Source: Sandaracinaceae bacterium | GTDB taxonomy: Bacteria > Myxococcota_A > Polyangia > Polyangiales > Sandaracinaceae | NCBI GenBank assembly: GCA_040218145.1 | Contig: JAVJQK010000094.1 | Span: 1-64,000, forward strand | Direction of reading: 5' to 3' | Length of the DNA: 64,000 nucleotides | Shown: positions 45,901-56,029 of the stretch, in pieces | How positions within the stretch are numbered: the first letter of the stretch is position 1 | Layout of the letters: every line of letters begins with the position of its first letter | Position numbers and translations under genes: made by a program | Notes under the pieces: generated by a model | The model's database searches: none | Told to the model about the DNA's origin: nothing | The model's input: only the letters and a program-made list of their open reading frames with translations

Positions 45901-48666
45901 ATGCGCAACGCTCTCGCTCTCCTCGGCGCCCTCTCGCTCGCGTGTTCGGGCGGCGCCGGTCATCACGACGAGTACTCCGCCGCAGAGGGCCGCGGCGGCG
46001 GCGGCGACGAGTCGTCGGACACCCCGGCCGACGAGAGCATCCCTCTCGGTCGCCTGCCCGAGGGCGTCACCCCGCTCCACTACACGATCTACCTCGAGGT
46101 CGTGCCCAGTCGGGATCGCTTCACGGGCCGGGTCGACATTCGCACCCGCCTCGACGAGGCGCGCCGCGTGATCTGGATGCACGGCCAGGACATGAACGTG
46201 AGCGAGGCGGAGGTCCTGCCCGAGGGTGCGGAGCCGGTGCGAGGGACCTTCGAGCAGGTCGACGACAGCGGCGTCGCCGCGCTCCGCCTCGACGAGCGCG
46301 TCGGGCCGGGCGAGGTGACGATCAGCCTCACCTACGACGCGCCCTTCGATCGACAGCTCAAGGGGCTCTACCGCGTCGACGCGGGCGGCGAGGCCTACGC
46401 CTTCACCCAGTTCGAGGCGACGAGCGCGCGGCTGGCCTTCCCGAGCTTCGACGAGCCGCGATTCAAGACGCCCTTCGACATGACCCTGAGCGTGCAGCCC
46501 GATCACGAGGCGATCGGCAACACCACCGTCGCGAGCACGCGCGAGGTCGCCGGGATGAAGGAGGTGCGCTTCACCGAGACCGAGCCGCTCCCGACCTACC
46601 TCGTGGCGATGGCCGTCGGGCCGCTCGACGTGGTCGAGCACGCGGCGATCCCCGCCAACGACGTGCGAGACCGTCCGCTACCCTTCCGCGGCGTCGCGGC
46701 GCGCGGTCAGGGCCCCCGGCTCGCCTACGCGCTCGAGCACACCGCGGCGCTCCTCGAGTACCTCGAGGGCTACTTCGGCATCGCCTACCCCTACGACAAG
46801 CTCGACATCATCGCGGTGCCGGACTTCGCCTCGGGCGCGATGGAGAACGCCGGCGCGATCACCTTCCGCGAGACCCTCCTGCTGCTGGACGACGAGGAGG
46901 CGCCCGAGGAGCAGCGCCGCGCCTTCGCGTACGTGATGGCCCACGAGCTGGCCCACCAGTGGTTCGGCAACCTGGTCACCATGCCCTGGTGGGACGACAT
47001 CTGGCTCAACGAGGCCTTCGCCACCTGGATGGGCAACAAGACCGTGCGGCAGGTGCACCCCGAGTACCACGCCGACGTCGGCATGGTCGGCTCGGTCCAG
47101 GGCGCCATGGGCGCCGACAGCCTGGTGAGCGCGCGCCAGATCCGTCAGCCGATCGAGAGCAACCACGACATCCGCAACGCCTTCGACGCCATCACCTACC
47201 GCAAGGGAGGTGGCGTGCTCGAGATGTTCGAGCGCTGGCTCGGCGAGGAGACCTTCCGGGAGGGGATCCGCGAGTACATGAGCCGGCACCGCTTCGCGAC
47301 CGCGACGGCGGACGACCTGCTGGACGCGCTCAGCCAGATGGCGGGGCGGGACGTGGGCACGCCGTTCCGCACGTTCCTGATGCAGCCGGGGGTGCCGCTC
47401 CTGACCGTGGAGCGGCAGTGCGCCTCGGCAGACGCGGAAGAAGGCGCGGAGGCGGGCAACCGACTCTCCATCCGGCAGAGCCGCTACTTCCCCGTCGGCT
47501 CCGGCGGCGACGCCGACGCGAGCTGGCAGATCCCGGTCTGCGTCCGGCACGGGGACCGGCGCGCGGCGAACGACACGTGCGAGCTCGTCACCGAGGCGGA
47601 GGCGTCGATCGACCTCGGCGAGACCTGCCCCGAGTGGGTCATGCCCAACGCCGACGCGGCCGGCTACTACCGCTTCGCGATGCCCGCCGACGACGTCGCG
47701 CGGCTCATGCGGACGGGCTGGCGGCACCTGACCGAGCGCGAGAAGCTGAGCGTCGCGAACAACCTCGCGGCGGGCTTCTCCGCGGACGCGATCGAGGCGG
47801 CCACGGTCTTCGCCACCTTCGACCAGATCGCCGCCGACGACAGCCGCGCGGTCGCCACCGAGCCGATGGGCCTGATCCGCTTCACCCGCGACCACCTCGC
47901 GACCGAGGAGCGCGTCCCGACCCTCGAGCGCTGGGCGAGCGGGCTCTACGCCAGCCGCGCGCGGCGCCTCGGCTGGAGCGCGCGCCGCAGCGACGACGGG
48001 GAGACGGCGCTCCTGCGGGCGGAGCTGCTCGGGTTCCTGGCCGAGACGGCCCGGGACGCGCGCACCCGGCGCGAGGCGGCGGAGCGCGGTCGCCGCTACA
48101 TCGGGTTCGGTGGGGACGGCGCGCTGCACACCGACGCGGTGGAGCCGAGCCTGGTGGGGCTGGTGCTCTCGATGGCCGTTCAGGAGGGGGACGCCGCGTT
48201 CTTCGACGCCTTGCTCTCCAAGGTGCTCGAGAGCGACGACGCGCTCTTCCGTCGCCACGGCATCCACGCCCTGGGCTCGGCCCGGCAGCCCGCCCTGGCG
48301 GAGCGCGCGCGGGCGCTGTCGCTGGACGCCCGTTTGCGGGTGAACGAGGTCACCGATCCGCTGGGTGTGCAGCTCTCCATGCCGGAGACCCGCGCCGACG
48401 CCTGGGCCTTCATGCAGGCCCACTTCGACGAGATCTTCGCCCGCGTGGCCACGACCCGCGCGGGGTATGCTCCCTGGTACGTCTCGGGCTTCTGCTCGGA
48501 GGCGCAGGCGGCGGAGGTCGAGTCCTTCTTCGCGGAGCGGATCGAGGCGCTCCCGGGCGGGCCGAGAAACCTCGCGGGCGCGCTCGAGGCCATCCGCCTC
48601 TGCGCGGCGCGCGCCGACGCCCAGCGGGAGAGCGCGAACGCGTTCCTCGCCGCGCGTCGTCGTTGA
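45901..48666 (+). CDS. M1 family zinc aminopeptidase (lipoprotein)
   Basis: This 921-residue gluzincin has an exopeptidase motif GAMENAG (about 312-318), the zinc site HELAHQWFGN (348-357) and the downstream zinc Glu in NEAFATW (about 371). A helical ERAP1_C-like C-terminal domain follows from about 590. The N-terminus carries a lipoprotein-like signal (LSLAC, Cys near 15) and an Asp/Glu/Gly linker, so it is probably exported to the periplasm or surface and trims N-terminal residues from peptides. Unlike cytosolic PepN, it is predicted to be secreted. Confidence 0.93.
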   Translation: MRNALALLGALSLACSGGAGHHDEYSAAEGRGGGGDESSDTPADESIPLGRLPEGVTPLHYTIYLEVVPSRDRFTGRVDIRTRLDEARRVIWMHGQDMNVSEAEVLPEGAEPVRGTFEQVDDSGVAALRLDERVGPGEVTISLTYDAPFDRQLKGLYRVDAGGEAYAFTQFEATSARLAFPSFDEPRFKTPFDMTLSVQPDHEAIGNTTVASTREVAGMKEVRFTETEPLPTYLVAMAVGPLDVVEHAAIPANDVRDRPLPFRGVAARGQGPRLAYALEHTAALLEYLEGYFGIAYPYDKLDIIAVPDFASGAMENAGAITFRETLLLLDDEEAPEEQRRAFAYVMAHELAHQWFGNLVTMPWWDDIWLNEAFATWMGNKTVRQVHPEYHADVGMVGSVQGAMGADSLVSARQIRQPIESNHDIRNAFDAITYRKGGGVLEMFERWLGEETFREGIREYMSRHRFATATADDLLDALSQMAGRDVGTPFRTFLMQPGVPLLTVERQCASADAEEGAEAGNRLSIRQSRYFPVGSGGDADASWQIPVCVRHGDRRAANDTCELVTEAEASIDLGETCPEWVMPNADAAGYYRFAMPADDVARLMRTGWRHLTEREKLSVANNLAAGFSADAIEAATVFATFDQIAADDSRAVATEPMGLIRFTRDHLATEERVPTLERWASGLYASRARRLGWSARRSDDGETALLRAELLGFLAETARDARTRREAAERGRRYIGFGGDGALHTDAVEPSLVGLVLSMAVQEGDAAFFDALLSKVLESDDALFRRHGIHALGSARQPALAERARALSLDARLRVNEVTDPLGVQLSMPETRADAWAFMQAHFDEIFARVATTRAGYAPWYVSGFCSEAQAAEVESFFAERIEALPGGPRNLAGALEAIRLCAARADAQRESANAFLAARRR

Positions 48667-48857
48667 GGGTCGGGGCGTCCCCCCTTGATCGCGCGTCCGT
48701 GGGGGCATAGGTGTGTTCGTCAGGCCTCGCGCGGTTCTCCGTGCGAAGCCATCGCGTCTCCGGACGCGAAGAAGAGACCGGCGGAGCGGTCGATCGCCCG
48801 CCAACACGACCCATCCAAAACGACCCATCCATCACCAAGAATCGGGGGATTCGAGAC

Positions 48858-49241
48858 ATGTCGCTCACCAGCACGCTCCTCAAGGCCGGCGCTCTCTACG
48901 CGCTCGGCCGCATGACCACCAACATCAGCGGCGATGACATCTCGCGGCTGACCGGCATCTCGGGCGACGACGTCCGGCGATACGGGATGAGCCGCGCCGA
49001 CGCGCTCCTCGGCACCATGGGCCTGACCCGCGCGGCCTCCGTGCCCAGCTCCACCGCTCTCGTGCTCAGCGGCTTCGCCGCGGGCGCCGTCGTCGGCGCG
49101 GGCGCGACCTTCCTGTTCTACTCGGAGCAGGGCAAGGACGTCCGCAAGAAGATCGCGGAGTACTTCACCTCGTCGGAGGACGAGACCGAGGCGGCCGACG
49201 CGAACGTCCCGGGCAACGGGGGGGTCAAGGCCCGCGCCTGA
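48858..49241 (+). CDS. Small membrane protein, unknown function
   Basis: This 127-residue protein starts at ATG 48858. A helical N-terminal part (SLTSTLLKAGALYALGRM) is followed by one hydrophobic segment rich in Gly/Ala (ALVLSGFAAGAVVGAGATFLF, about 69-90) and a charged tail (SEQGKDVRKKIAEYFTSSEDETEAAD), similar in layout to YtxH-type proteins. It is followed by a strong hairpin and then ettA. The upstream 190 bp contain nothing conspicuous. Confidence 0.7.
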   Translation: MSLTSTLLKAGALYALGRMTTNISGDDISRLTGISGDDVRRYGMSRADALLGTMGLTRAASVPSSTALVLSGFAAGAVVGAGATFLFYSEQGKDVRKKIAEYFTSSEDETEAADANVPGNGGVKARA

Positions 49242-49260
49242 TCCCACGCCGTGAATCGAA

Positions 49261-49295
49261 GGAGCCCCTGCCAGACGTGGTCTGGCGGGGGCTTC
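49261..49295 (+). terminator. Strong hairpin between small membrane-protein gene and ettA
   Basis: AGCCCCTGCCAGAC (49263-49276) pairs with GTCTGGCGGGGGCT (49280-49293), 14 bp with one T-G wobble and a three-base loop, extendable by one G-T and one G-C pair. No T run follows. It probably terminates the preceding gene, or acts in the ettA leader, as ettA starts 25 bases later. Confidence 0.55.
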
Positions 49296-49319
49296 GTCGT
49301 CGTGGCACAACCGCGCGCC

Positions 49320-50996
<1,677 letters not shown>

Positions 50997-51107
50997 GCGC
51001 CGGCCCACACGTTTCTTCACGCCTTCGGGGTGGCGACCTGGGTCCATTCGACCCAAGTCCGTCCCGTGGCCGCGGCGTGCGCGGTGCGCATGTCCCGAGG
51101 GGGAAAC

Positions 51108-51677
51108 GTGAGCAAGGAACGGAGCGGCGGGCGCTGGGCATGGGTCGCGGGCATGGCCTTCGGGCTGACGCTGGCCCTCGCCGCCATGCCCGCGCCGAGC
51201 GCGCGCTCGCAGACGGCGTCGGTCGAGCGGTTCGAGGGGGCCTGGCGCTACGTGGGCGGCGAGCGGGACCAGCGCGGTCTCCACGCGGCGATCGATCGCG
51301 TGGTGGACGAGCTGGATCTCTTCACTCGCGAGATCGCGCGGGTCGCCATCCGCCGCAGCCTCGTCCCCGAGCCGACGCTCCACGTGCGCGTCCGCGACGC
51401 GCGTCACCTGTCCCTCCAGCTCGGCGACTGGGTGAGCCACGAGGTCGAGCTGGGCCGGGCCGCCACGCAGATGCCCGGGCCCGACGGGAACCCGACCCGA
51501 TTTCGCGCCGACTTCGACGGCGGTCGAATCGTGACGCACGAGACCAGCGCGCGCGGGAGCCGGGTCAACCAGCTCTCGCTCAGCCCCGACGGCGGCCACC
51601 TGTTCATGCACGTGCGGGTGCGAGCCCCGCAGCTGCCGGCCGACATCCGCTACGCGCTGACGTACCGGCGGCTCTGA
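51108..51677 (+). CDS. Secreted protein, unknown function
   Basis: This 189-residue protein is best started at GTG 51108, because GAGGGGG lies five bases before it. An upstream ATG at 51090 is less well placed. The signal peptide spans the hydrophobic WAWVAGMAFGLTLALAAMPA, cleaving near 33. The mature domain of about 155 residues is beta-rich with no motif known to me (FEGAWRYVGGERDQRGL...FRADFDGGRIVTHE). Its shape suggests a lipocalin-like or similar small barrel. Confidence 0.7.
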   Translation: MSKERSGGRWAWVAGMAFGLTLALAAMPAPSARSQTASVERFEGAWRYVGGERDQRGLHAAIDRVVDELDLFTREIARVAIRRSLVPEPTLHVRVRDARHLSLQLGDWVSHEVELGRAATQMPGPDGNPTRFRADFDGGRIVTHETSARGSRVNQLSLSPDGGHLFMHVRVRAPQLPADIRYALTYRRL

Positions 51678-51744
51678 CCGCATCCCCGCTCTCGCAGAGG
51701 GCCGTTGTGCTTCGGTGAGAGTTCGATAAAGAAGCGGGCGCAGC

Positions 51745-54279
51745 ATGCAGCCCCTCCCCATCGACGCGCACCTGCCGGACCTGGTCGCCAAGGCGAAGGC
51801 GTCGAAGGGGCTCGTGCTCGTCGCGGAGCCGGGCGCGGGCAAGACCACGCGGGTGCCGAGGGCGCTGCTCGACGCTTCGGTGGCCAGCGCGGGGGAGATC
51901 CTCGTCGCGGAGCCCCGCCGCATCGCGGCGCGCATGGCGGCCAAGCGGGTTGCGGAGGAGCTGGGGGAGCCCGTCGGGCGGACCATCGGCTATCGCGTCC
52001 GCTTCGACAGCGCCGTCTCCAGGGACACCCGGGTCACGTTCGTCACCGAGGGCGTGCTGGCCCGGCGCTTCCAGTCCGATCCCTCGCTGAGCGGGGTGGC
52101 GGCGCTGGTCTTCGACGAGCTGCACGAGCGCCACCTGGACACCGACCTGGCGCTGGCGCGCGCGCGCCGGCTGCGGGACACGTCGCGACCCGAGCTGATC
52201 CTCGTCGCGATGAGCGCGACCCTCGAGGCGGAGCCGGTCGGGGCCTTCCTCGACGCGCCGATCGTGCACGTCGAGGGGCGGACCTTCCCGATCGAGCTGC
52301 GCCACGCGGAGCAGCCCGACGACCGCCCGCTCGAGAGGCAGGTCCGCGCGGCGGTGGTGCGCCTCCTGGACGAGGGCGTCGGCGGAGACCTCCTCGTGTT
52401 CTTGCCCGGCGCGCGCGAGATCCGGCGCGCGATGGAGGCGTGCGAGGGCCCCGCCAAGGCGCACGGCGTCGATCTGGTGCCGCTCCACGGAGACCTGCCC
52501 GCCGACGCGCAGGATCGCGCGGTGCGGCCGGGGCCGCGCCCCAAGGTGATCTTCTCGACGAACGTGGCCGAGACCTCGCTCACCATCGACGGCGTGGTCG
52601 CGGTGATCGACTCCGGGCTCGCGCGCGTGGCCCGGCACTCACCCTGGACGGGGATGCAGAGCCTGCTCACCGCCCCGATCAGCCGGGCCTCGGCGGCGCA
52701 GCGCGCGGGCCGCGCCGGGCGGACGCGCGCGGGCATCTGCGTGCGCCTCTACACGTCGCGCGAGCACGACGCGCGGCCGCTCCGCGACGCGCCGGAGGTG
52801 CAGCGCGCCGACCTGGCCGAGGCCGCGCTCGGGCTGCTGGCGGCGGGAGAGGACCCGCGCGCGTTCCCGTGGTTCGAGACCCCTCCAGAGGCCGCGCTCG
52901 ACGCCGCGATGAGCCTGCTCGAGAAGCTGGGCGCGGCGGAGGAGGGCGCGATCACGCGGCTCGGCGAGCATCTGGTCGCGCTGCCCGCCCACCCGCGCGT
53001 GGCGCGGATCGCGATCGAGGCGAAGCGACGCGGGTTCGAGGAGGCGGGCGCCGCGCTGGCCGCGCTGGTGGCGGAGCGCGAGATCCGGCTCGCGTCGCGC
53101 ACGCGCTTCGGCCACGGCTCGGGGCCCCGCGACGACGAAGTGGGCGCGTCGGATCTCCTCGCGCGCCTGGACGAGCTCGAGGCGGTCGGGCCGCGCCCGT
53201 CCCACGGGAGCCTGCGCCACGCGGGGCTGGACGGGCGGGCCGTGCGCACGGTGATCGAGGCCAAGCGTCAGCTCGAGCGCGCGCTGCGCCGACGCGACGT
53301 CGAGGTCGAGCCGGGCTTCGACGAGGAGGAGGCGCTGCTCGTCGCCACGCTCGCCGGCTTCCCCGACCGCGTGGCGCGGCGCCGGAAGGAGGGCGGCCGG
53401 GAGCTCGCGCTCGCGGGCGGCGGCGCGACCCTCGACGAGGCGAGCGTGGTGAAGGACGCCGCGCTGATGGTTGCGGTCGAGGCCCAGGAGCACGCGGGCC
53501 GCACCTTCGTCCGGCAGGCGAGCGCAGTCTCGCTCGAGCACCTGATGGAGCTCTTCCTCGATCGCCTCGAGGACCACGTGGGGGCGCGCTTCGACCCCAA
53601 GCTCGAGCGGATCTTCGGCGTGCGGGAGCTGACCTTCGACGGCCTGGTGGTCGAGCGGGGCGACGCGGAGATCGACGACGCGACCGCGGCCCAGGCCCTC
53701 GCGACGGCGGCGCTCCAGAAGGGCGTCGGTCGCTTCTGCGACGCGGACGCGCTCGAGGCGCTCACGCTGCGGCTCCGCTTCGCGCGCGAGCACGACGAGC
53801 GGCTGCCGACGATCGACGACGCGTGGCTCGAGGCGCTGCTCGTGAAGCTCTGCGCCGGGCGTCGCTCCTTCGCGGAGCTGCGGGACGCGGGGCTCCTCGA
53901 CTGGATCCGGGCGGAGCTCACGCCGCACCGCGCGCGCCTCGACGCGCTGGCCCCCGAGCACGTGGCCATCCCCGGTCGCGCGCGCGTCCCGGTCACCTAC
54001 GAGGTCGACCGCCCGCCGTGGATCGCCTCACGCTTGCAAGACTTCTTCTCGGCTGCGGAGGGCCCGAAGGTCGCCGACGGACGGCAGCCGCTCGTCCTGC
54101 ACCTGCTCGCCCCCAACCGCCGCGCGGTCCAGGTGACGACCGATCTCGCGGGCTTCTGGGAGCGACACTACCCGGAGATCCAGCGGGAGCTCCGGCGACG
54201 CTATCCGAGGCACGCCTGGCCCGACGACCCGCTCAGCGCGCCGCCCTCACGACCCGGGCGGGGCCGCGGGCGACGGTAG
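51745..54279 (+). CDS. hrpB: ATP-dependent helicase HrpB
   Basis: This 844-residue DEAH-box helicase has Walker A GAGKTT (30-35), motif DELHERH (124-130), SAT in AMSATLE, and a RecA2 domain with TNVAETSLTIDGV and QRAGRAGR. The HrpB-specific C-terminal region follows. HrpB is widespread and non-essential; its RNA substrate is not firmly known. It is the largest helicase gene in the window apart from recQ. Its last 33 bases overlap the convergent outer-membrane gene. Confidence 0.93.
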   Translation: MQPLPIDAHLPDLVAKAKASKGLVLVAEPGAGKTTRVPRALLDASVASAGEILVAEPRRIAARMAAKRVAEELGEPVGRTIGYRVRFDSAVSRDTRVTFVTEGVLARRFQSDPSLSGVAALVFDELHERHLDTDLALARARRLRDTSRPELILVAMSATLEAEPVGAFLDAPIVHVEGRTFPIELRHAEQPDDRPLERQVRAAVVRLLDEGVGGDLLVFLPGAREIRRAMEACEGPAKAHGVDLVPLHGDLPADAQDRAVRPGPRPKVIFSTNVAETSLTIDGVVAVIDSGLARVARHSPWTGMQSLLTAPISRASAAQRAGRAGRTRAGICVRLYTSREHDARPLRDAPEVQRADLAEAALGLLAAGEDPRAFPWFETPPEAALDAAMSLLEKLGAAEEGAITRLGEHLVALPAHPRVARIAIEAKRRGFEEAGAALAALVAEREIRLASRTRFGHGSGPRDDEVGASDLLARLDELEAVGPRPSHGSLRHAGLDGRAVRTVIEAKRQLERALRRRDVEVEPGFDEEEALLVATLAGFPDRVARRRKEGGRELALAGGGATLDEASVVKDAALMVAVEAQEHAGRTFVRQASAVSLEHLMELFLDRLEDHVGARFDPKLERIFGVRELTFDGLVVERGDAEIDDATAAQALATAALQKGVGRFCDADALEALTLRLRFAREHDERLPTIDDAWLEALLVKLCAGRRSFAELRDAGLLDWIRAELTPHRARLDALAPEHVAIPGRARVPVTYEVDRPPWIASRLQDFFSAAEGPKVADGRQPLVLHLLAPNRRAVQVTTDLAGFWERHYPEIQRELRRRYPRHAWPDDPLSAPPSRPGRGRGRR

Positions 54280-55911
54280 CGCCGAGCGCTGCTCCGGGAC
54301 CTCGCGCGCCGCGTCCTCGGCCGCCTCCTCGATGATCTCCTCCTCGGCCTGGTTCTGGTACGCCTCGCGGATCCAGCTCGGGAGGTCGTCCATGTCGGGC
54401 GAGGTCGAGTAGAGATCGACGGAGATGTCGGACGGCGTCGGGTCCTCGTTCGGCCGCAGAGACGGGTCGGGCTCGTCGTCAATGGAGCTGCCCGTCACCG
54501 CCTGATAGCCGTCCATCGCGAGCTGCGTGGCGGCGCCGGTCACGCCGCTCAGGTACACGCTGATCTCGTGCACGGTGACCGAGGTGGGCACGTACGCGCT
54601 CACGTTCGCGTCCACGGGCCGCAGCCCGGTGCCGAAGCCGTGCGTGTACCCGACGCCGAGGCCGAAGTCGTAGCGGTCGGTCTGCACGCCGACGCCGACC
54701 GTGCCGCCGACGCGGTGCACGCGGTCCGGCGTGTAGACCTCGGTGCGATCTTCGTGCGGGCTCATGCCGGAGAGCTCGACGAAGGAGCCCACGCGGAGCG
54801 GGATCTCGCGAGAGAACCAGATCTCCCCACCCAGCGCGGCGTCGAACGAGACGTCGGAGGCGTACTCGCCCGCGTAATAGGTCGCGGCCGGTCGGTCGCC
54901 GTCGCGCGGCACCGGGCGGCCGATGGGCAGCACCGGATCGTTCTCGCTCCCGTAGGAGCCCGTGATCCCGATGTCGGCCGCGATCGCGAAGCTCGTGTCG
55001 AGGCGGAGGTAGGTGCCCAGGCGCGCCTGCCACGGCACCGGAGCGTCGCTGCGGACCTCCTGATTGTCGTCGCGGAAGAAGTCGCCGCCCCCTTGCTCGT
55101 TCACGCTGACCGACTGGAAGAGCGCGCGGCCCCCGCCGCCGATCTGCACGCCCGGGGTCTGCAGCGTGAGGCCGATCTGCGCCCAGGACGTCGGCCGCCA
55201 GGAGGCCCCGAAGCGCAGCAGCAGGTGCGAGGCGCTGTTGTCGATGATGACGTCTCGTGACGTGAGCGCGCTCCCCGGCCCGCCGAGCATGCCGCCCCCG
55301 GGCGACGTCGCCTGCGTCCAGGACTCGCGGTACTCCTGGTCGTAGAGCGAGAGCGCCGCGGTGACGCCGAGCGAGAAGCTCGGGTCGACGCGCAGCGCGT
55401 ACGAGGCGTAAAACCAGCGCGTCTCCTGGTCGTCGACGACCTCGAGCGTGCTCAGCGCGCCGCGCGCCGCGTCCGCCTCGTCGTCGAGCAGCTCCCGGTC
55501 GAGGAAGTGGCGGGTCAACATGCCCGCCGCGAGCGCGTGCTGGCGCACGTCGCTCGCGTCACGGTCACCGAACTTCAGGACCGCGCCCACGAAGACCGGC
55601 ACCGACAGCAGCGCGCTGTCGTTCAGGTCGTCGAAGCCCACCACCGAGACGTAGCCGTCGTGCAGTGTGTAGGATCGAAAGGTACGTAGCGAGAGGCTCG
55701 CCCCCGCCGCGGTCCCGGGCGTGTCGGCGAGGCCGGCGGGGTTGTAGTACGCGGCGGAGGGGCCCGCGGCGGAGCCCACCACCGCGCCGCCCAGCCCGAA
55801 CGCGCGCTCGGAGAGCATCGGCTCGCGCTGGCCTCGCTGCGCCTCCGCGGGCAGCGCGCTCAGCAGCGAGCACAGGAACACGAGGAGCACGAGTCGGGGG
55901 GAGGGCACCAC
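54247..55911 (-). CDS. Outer-membrane protein, FadL/OmpP1-like barrel
   Basis: This 554-residue protein starts at one of two tandem GTG codons (55911 or 55908), preceded by AGGGGC. Its signal peptide is LVLLVFLCSLLSALPAEAQ. The mature N-terminus SERAFGLGGAVVGSAAGPSAAYYNPAGLA has the conserved NPAG motif of the OmpP1/FadL family of long-chain-fatty-acid-type transporters. Strand repeats run to about 490. The C-terminal acidic tail (about 500-554) is unusual for the family and probably periplasmic. It overlaps the convergent hrpB by 33 bp. Confidence 0.85.
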   Translation of the reverse strand: MVPSPRLVLLVFLCSLLSALPAEAQRGQREPMLSERAFGLGGAVVGSAAGPSAAYYNPAGLADTPGTAAGASLSLRTFRSYTLHDGYVSVVGFDDLNDSALLSVPVFVGAVLKFGDRDASDVRQHALAAGMLTRHFLDRELLDDEADAARGALSTLEVVDDQETRWFYASYALRVDPSFSLGVTAALSLYDQEYRESWTQATSPGGGMLGGPGSALTSRDVIIDNSASHLLLRFGASWRPTSWAQIGLTLQTPGVQIGGGGRALFQSVSVNEQGGGDFFRDDNQEVRSDAPVPWQARLGTYLRLDTSFAIAADIGITGSYGSENDPVLPIGRPVPRDGDRPAATYYAGEYASDVSFDAALGGEIWFSREIPLRVGSFVELSGMSPHEDRTEVYTPDRVHRVGGTVGVGVQTDRYDFGLGVGYTHGFGTGLRPVDANVSAYVPTSVTVHEISVYLSGVTGAATQLAMDGYQAVTGSSIDDEPDPSLRPNEDPTPSDISVDLYSTSPDMDDLPSWIREAYQNQAEEEIIEEAAEDAAREVPEQRSALPSPAAPPGS

Positions 55912-56029
55912 CGAGCCCCTCGCAATCCTGACGCCACAGGGGAGATCGCCACGGTGTGCGCGTCTTCCCCCCGATCGTGACGTCACACGTAGGACACACG
56001 TGGCGAAGCGCCACGGGGGCTCGGCCCTC

